A stretch of 64,000 bases of DNA. Origin: Alphaproteobacteria bacterium (GTDB lineage: Bacteria > Pseudomonadota > Alphaproteobacteria > GCA-016699305). The translations under genes were made by a program, and so were the position numbers. Positions 60,227 to 64,000 of this stretch are shown here, one piece after another. Within the stretch, counting starts at the first letter, position 1, and each line of letters starts with the position of its first letter. The notes below the pieces were generated by a model. It did no database searches. It saw only the letters and a list, made by a program, of their open reading frames with translations, and was not told where the DNA came from. The stretch covers positions 868,001 to 932,000 of the forward strand of contig CP064970.1 in assembly GCA_016699305.1 (NCBI GenBank), in the 5' to 3' direction.

Positions 60227-62353
60227 CTAACCCGATTCCAGGGTCTTGACCGCCTCGCGCGCCTGGAACAGGGCCAGCAGCGTGCGCAAAGCTTGTCCCC
60301 GCTTCGAGGTCAGTTTGGGGTCGCGCTCTAGAATCAATTTCACATCGTCGCGCGCCGTCAGCAACAGGTCACCATGGCGCACCGGATCGGCCAGACGCCA
60401 TGCGGCCAAACCGCTTTGCCGCGCGCCCAGAATCTCGCCAGGGCCGCGCAGACGCAAATCCTCTTCCGCGATCACGAAGCCGTCATCGCATTGGCGCATG
60501 GCCTGAAGTCTTTGTCGCGCCACCTGGCCCAGCGGCCCCTGATACAGCAGCAAGCAATGCGAGGCCGCCGTCCCGCGCCCCACGCGACCGCGCAACTGAT
60601 GCAGCTGCGCCATGCCGAAACGCTCGGCCTGCTCGATCACCATCACCGTGGCGGAGGGAACGTCCACTCCCACCTCGATCACCGTGGTGGCCACCAGGAC
60701 GCGAATGCGCCCTGCCACAAAGGCCTCCATCACTTGCGCCTTTTCCTCGGACTTCAAGCGGCCATGCACCAACCCCACCTGATCGCCCCATAAACGGCGC
60801 AAAGCGCGGTGACGCTCCACCGCCGCCGCCAACGCGCCTTCGCTGGGCGGCTTGTCCTGTTCCTCGATCGGCGTGTCTTCGCCAATTAGGGGGCAAACCC
60901 AATAGGCCTGCTCGCCCCGAGCGATGGCGCGTTGGAGTGCCGCCGTCACTTCCTCTATGCGATCCCGATTCAGCACGCGCGTGGCCACCGGCGAACGGCC
61001 CGGCGGCTTGCCCTCTAAACGGCTGACATCCAGATCGCCGAAAAAAGTCAGGGCCAGGCTGCGCGGAATGGGCGTGGCCGTCATGACCAAAAGATCCGCG
61101 CCTTTGCCATCGTCGTCTTGGCCTTTATCGGCCAGATGCACACGCTGATGCACGCCAAAGCGATGTTGTTCGTCCACCACCGCCAAGCCCAAACGCGCAA
61201 AGGCGACGCCCTTTTGAAACAAGGCATGCGTGCCCACCGCCAATACGGGATCGCCTTGCGCCAAACGCTCTAAGGCCTGCTGACGCGCCGCGCCTTTAAG
61301 AGCGCCCGTCAGCAGCAGCACATCAATCCCCGCAGGGGCCAGGATCCGCGTTAAAGTCTGCGCATGTTGTCGCGCCAGCAATTCGGTCGGCACCATCAGC
61401 GCGGCTTGCGCCCCGCCCGATATGGCGTTCAGGCATGCCAAGGCCGCCACCACCGTCTTGCCGCTGCCCACATCGCCTTGCAGCAAACGCCGCATCCGCC
61501 ATGTGCTGGCCATATCGGCGTCGATTTGCGCCAGCACCTCGTCTTGGGCGGCGGTCAGACGAAACGGCAAAGCCTGCAGCACCGCCAGGCGAAGCTTTCC
61601 ATCGACCGTCATCACGCGCCCCGGTTGACGCCGCGCATGACGGCGAATAAGAGCCAAGGCCAATTGCTGGGCCAAAAGCTCGTCATAGGCCAAACGCTGG
61701 CGGGCCGGATGATCGGGCTGCAATCCTGCCTCGTCCTGGGGCGCATGCGCCTGCATCAACGCGCCGCGCCAACTGGGCCATCCCTGGCGGCGCAACAAGG
61801 CGGGATCGATCCACTCATCCCATTCGGGAAGCTGCGCCACGAAACGCTCGACCATCTGGCGCACGAAGCGGCCTGTCAGACCGGCGGTCAAGGGTCGCAC
61901 GGGTTCCAAGATGGCCACTTCCGCCCGCGCATCGCCGCTTTCGATGATATCGGGATGCGGCATCGTCAAATGCCCGTCGAAGCTTTCCAAATGGCCGCTG
62001 ACGGTGACTTGGCCGCCCGGCGGCAAGATTTTATTCAGATAGGGCGCGCGCGGATTAAAGAACACCAATTCCACCATGCCATGCCCGTCACTTAATCGGA
62101 CCTTCCAAGGTTGGCCCCAGCGCGAGGGCGGGCGATGTTCGTGAACGGTGGCAAAGATGGTGACGATCTGCCCCGCTTGCGCCTGGTCCAAAGGCGGACT
62201 TGCCCGCCGATCCACCAAGCCCTGGGGCAGCAACCACAAGGCATCCGCCACGCGCGGACCGACCAGCTTCTCGAACAGCTTCCCCCACCGCCCGCGCAAA
62301 CCCTGCCAGGCCACCAAAGGCGAAAGGAGTTGATCGAGAGAAAGGGACGGCAC
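60227..62353 (-). CDS. recG: ATP-dependent DNA helicase RecG
   Basis: 708 residues from a GTG at 62353 that follows the stop of the upstream gene by 10 bp; the frame is open to 62482 but that part overlaps the neighbour. A wedge/OB domain (GQIVTIFATVHEHRPPSRWG, FFNPRAPYLNKILPPG) precedes the helicase: Walker A LLQGDVGSGKTVVAAL, VPTELLARQHAQTL, DEQHRFGVHQR, MTATPIPRSLALTFFGDLDV and the C-terminal LRGRVGRGTAASHCLLLYQG. It moves stalled replication forks and Holliday junctions. Confidence 0.95.
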   Translation of the reverse strand: MPSLSLDQLLSPLVAWQGLRGRWGKLFEKLVGPRVADALWLLPQGLVDRRASPPLDQAQAGQIVTIFATVHEHRPPSRWGQPWKVRLSDGHGMVELVFFNPRAPYLNKILPPGGQVTVSGHLESFDGHLTMPHPDIIESGDARAEVAILEPVRPLTAGLTGRFVRQMVERFVAQLPEWDEWIDPALLRRQGWPSWRGALMQAHAPQDEAGLQPDHPARQRLAYDELLAQQLALALIRRHARRQPGRVMTVDGKLRLAVLQALPFRLTAAQDEVLAQIDADMASTWRMRRLLQGDVGSGKTVVAALACLNAISGGAQAALMVPTELLARQHAQTLTRILAPAGIDVLLLTGALKGAARQQALERLAQGDPVLAVGTHALFQKGVAFARLGLAVVDEQHRFGVHQRVHLADKGQDDDGKGADLLVMTATPIPRSLALTFFGDLDVSRLEGKPPGRSPVATRVLNRDRIEEVTAALQRAIARGEQAYWVCPLIGEDTPIEEQDKPPSEGALAAAVERHRALRRLWGDQVGLVHGRLKSEEKAQVMEAFVAGRIRVLVATTVIEVGVDVPSATVMVIEQAERFGMAQLHQLRGRVGRGTAASHCLLLYQGPLGQVARQRLQAMRQCDDGFVIAEEDLRLRGPGEILGARQSGLAAWRLADPVRHGDLLLTARDDVKLILERDPKLTSKRGQALRTLLALFQAREAVKTLESG

Positions 62354-62363
62354 GACACAAAGC

Positions 62364-64000
62364 CTAAGCCGTTCTATCCGGCCCAGGACGCGGCAGGAAG
62401 ACAAAGCGGCTGTAAAACCATCCCAGGCCCAATAGGGAAGACCCCAGCCCCAGGAACGACACCACGCGCCACAAGCCGCCAAGTTCGCTGGCGTCGATCA
62501 GAAACACCTTGGCCACCGCCACCACCAGAACCGCCAAAGATCCGATGCGCAGTAAGCGGCTTTGCCGCAAGGTTCCAACAAACACCAAGACCAGCCCCAG
62601 TACGATCCAGGCCAGCGAGTAACTATACAGCTCGGCCGAGAGAGGCTCCCCACCGGCCAGATACGTTCCTTGGAAGAACTGGCGTATATTCAAGCTGACA
62701 TAGGTGAACAACAACACCAACGCCAAGGCGCGCGCCCATCGGGCACGCAAAGGCCGGGACTCGTGCTGCCAAACCTGCGCCCATGAGACGCAGGCCAAGG
62801 CCATCAGCCCATAAGCGGGCAAAAGGGCGTTCAGCAAGGGCCATGCGCCCACCAATTGCGCGGCGTTCCATAAGGGGTTCTTGAGCAACAGATCGAACCA
62901 CACGCAGCGGAACACCGCCACCCCCGCCATGACATGCCCAGCCCGTTTCCATGCGTGCAAGCCATAGGTGCGCCCCAAAGCGTAGCAGGCTGCGCCATAC
63001 AGAAACAATCCGTTAGTGATGATGGCACGCTCGGCCATGCTTGTCGGTGGCAGGATCAAGTTGTCGTCGGGTACATGAAACGCATGGCGTATCAAGTGAT
63101 AGACCATCAGTCCCAACAAGACCGCTGCGCTCTTATCCAGGCTTTCAGGCAAACGGCCATCGCGCTCTCGTTGCATCAGCCAAGATGCTCCGGCCAGGGC
63201 CAAAGCGGGCCAGCCCAATTGTAGCAAAGGCCAATGTAAGGTATACTCCTCGGGGTCGCCGTCCAGAACCCTGACCGGTGTTGAGGTCATCAGCAACAGC
63301 AATTGTGGAACCAACAACAATGCGAACACGGCGGCCATCACCCCCGCCAATTGCCGCAGACGCGGCAGATCAAGCCGTTGCCCCAGCCAGACCAGCACGG
63401 GAACCTGCGCCGCCACCGCCATGGACAGGAACGAGCTTTGCATCTCGACCGCGCAACCCAGACTGATCAAGGCGGTTGCGGTGGCCGCGAACCAAGCCTG
63501 GACTTCTTGTCCTAACCGCCGGTCGCCCGTCCACAAAGCGCGAAAGCGCGAAAGAGCCACCGTGGCAAGAAACGCCAGACCAAAGGCCAGGCATCCCCAA
63601 AATGCCGGAATCTCCAACGGCCATTGCATAGCCTGAGCCAGTCCGCCATCCGATAACCGCCCATAGGTCATGCCAAAGAAGGCCAGCATGGACGCGGATA
63701 CAAGCCCCGCCCAACGCCACGGCGTCGGAGAGCGCGTCAACATCGACCAGCCCACCGCGCCATGCAGTCCGCACAATATGGCGGCCATGACCACGAAAGA
63801 CGGCAAGACTCCCGGCTCCACCGGAACCGTCAGCAACCAAACAACGCCCAGCCCCAGCCCGATCATGGGGGCAAAGCGATAGCGGATTTGATCGAAAACG
63901 CCAAGGCCCAGCGTCAATAGGCACAACAGAAAATACATGCCCACGATCAAGGGATCGACGTGGCCGTCTTGCATCAGCGTTGACGCCATAACCGCCATGC
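62364..64000 (-). CDS. DUF2339 multi-pass membrane protein, 5' end outside window
   Basis: Open from the window edge to 62364, about 545 residues, almost entirely hydrophobic helices (VGMYFLLCLLTLGLGVFDQI, PLLQLGWPALALAGASWLMQ, LALVLLFTYVSLNIRQFFQG, LAWIVLGLVLVFVGTLRQSR) with the conserved end SLAVLVVAVAKVFLIDASEL followed by GLWRVVSFLGLGSSLLGLGW. That end is typical of DUF2339 proteins, which are about 800-900 residues long and of unknown role. The recG start follows the stop by 10 bp. Confidence 0.8.
   Translation of the reverse strand, partial: MAVMASTLMQDGHVDPLIVGMYFLLCLLTLGLGVFDQIRYRFAPMIGLGLGVVWLLTVPVEPGVLPSFVVMAAILCGLHGAVGWSMLTRSPTPWRWAGLVSASMLAFFGMTYGRLSDGGLAQAMQWPLEIPAFWGCLAFGLAFLATVALSRFRALWTGDRRLGQEVQAWFAATATALISLGCAVEMQSSFLSMAVAAQVPVLVWLGQRLDLPRLRQLAGVMAAVFALLLVPQLLLLMTSTPVRVLDGDPEEYTLHWPLLQLGWPALALAGASWLMQRERDGRLPESLDKSAAVLLGLMVYHLIRHAFHVPDDNLILPPTSMAERAIITNGLFLYGAACYALGRTYGLHAWKRAGHVMAGVAVFRCVWFDLLLKNPLWNAAQLVGAWPLLNALLPAYGLMALACVSWAQVWQHESRPLRARWARALALVLLFTYVSLNIRQFFQGTYLAGGEPLSAELYSYSLAWIVLGLVLVFVGTLRQSRLLRIGSLAVLVVAVAKVFLIDASELGGLWRVVSFLGLGSSLLGLGWFYSRFVFLPRPGPDRTA

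Overview
The window is chromosomal DNA from an alphaproteobacterium. It carries GapR (DUF2312), ExoD, RatA, MlaA next to an HpnN-type RND exporter, SufU/SufA/SufT iron-sulfur genes, a RodZ-like protein, and a structural gene set laid out like the alphaproteobacterial gene transfer agents (GTAs). High GC and a Gram-negative envelope (LpxD, MlaA) agree. A Rhodospirillales-like relative is plausible, but genus and species cannot be read from the sequence.

Left flank (1-23 kb): housekeeping genes in short operons. They are an rRNA methyltransferase (partial), lpxD-acp-KAS, exoD, sufA-sufT behind a perfect 24-bp palindrome, purC, a pilin pair in which a type IV prepilin start is fused to a phage-tailspike S74 chaperone domain, gapR, a flavin reductase, an ABC exporter, sufU, a PIG-L deacetylase, a glycosyltransferase, PBP2, a GNAT/ATP-grasp pair, two unknown genes between copies of the same hairpin, yejB and ratA.

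Centre (23.5-45.2 kb): a GTA-like or domesticated-prophage cluster in canonical order: small terminase?, large terminase, portal, prohead protease, capsid, connector, adaptor, tail terminator, DUF2460, DUF2163, NlpC/P60, tail-tip protein, endolysin and 3TM holin. Two things stand out. The tail terminator gene is followed after only 19 bp by the distal-tail gene, so tail tube, chaperone and tape measure are missing. The cluster is also broken up by non-phage cargo: four unknown genes on the opposite strand, a chemoreceptor, a tRNA-Ser, a hipBA toxin-antitoxin pair with three operators exactly 50 bp apart, and the remnant of another HTH antitoxin. At two places (portal/protease and endolysin) the 5' end of a phage gene is duplicated and cargo lies between the two copies.

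Right flank (45-64 kb): an RND periplasmic adaptor, a YqaA-type membrane protein, yejE (about 24 kb from yejB), an unknown gene, nitronate monooxygenase, rodZ-like, an orphan nuoA, mlaA-hpnN, a secreted HExxH protein, a WecA/MraY-type transferase, a lytic transglycosylase, three small unknown genes, recG and a partial DUF2339 membrane protein.

At least nine copies of a dispersed palindromic repeat, in two related forms, sit in the intergenic spaces, including several in the phage cluster. Together with the scattered partners of normally adjacent genes (yejB/yejE, nuoA, suf genes, mrdA, lpxD) they suggest a heavily rearranged genome in which these repeats may be recombination points.
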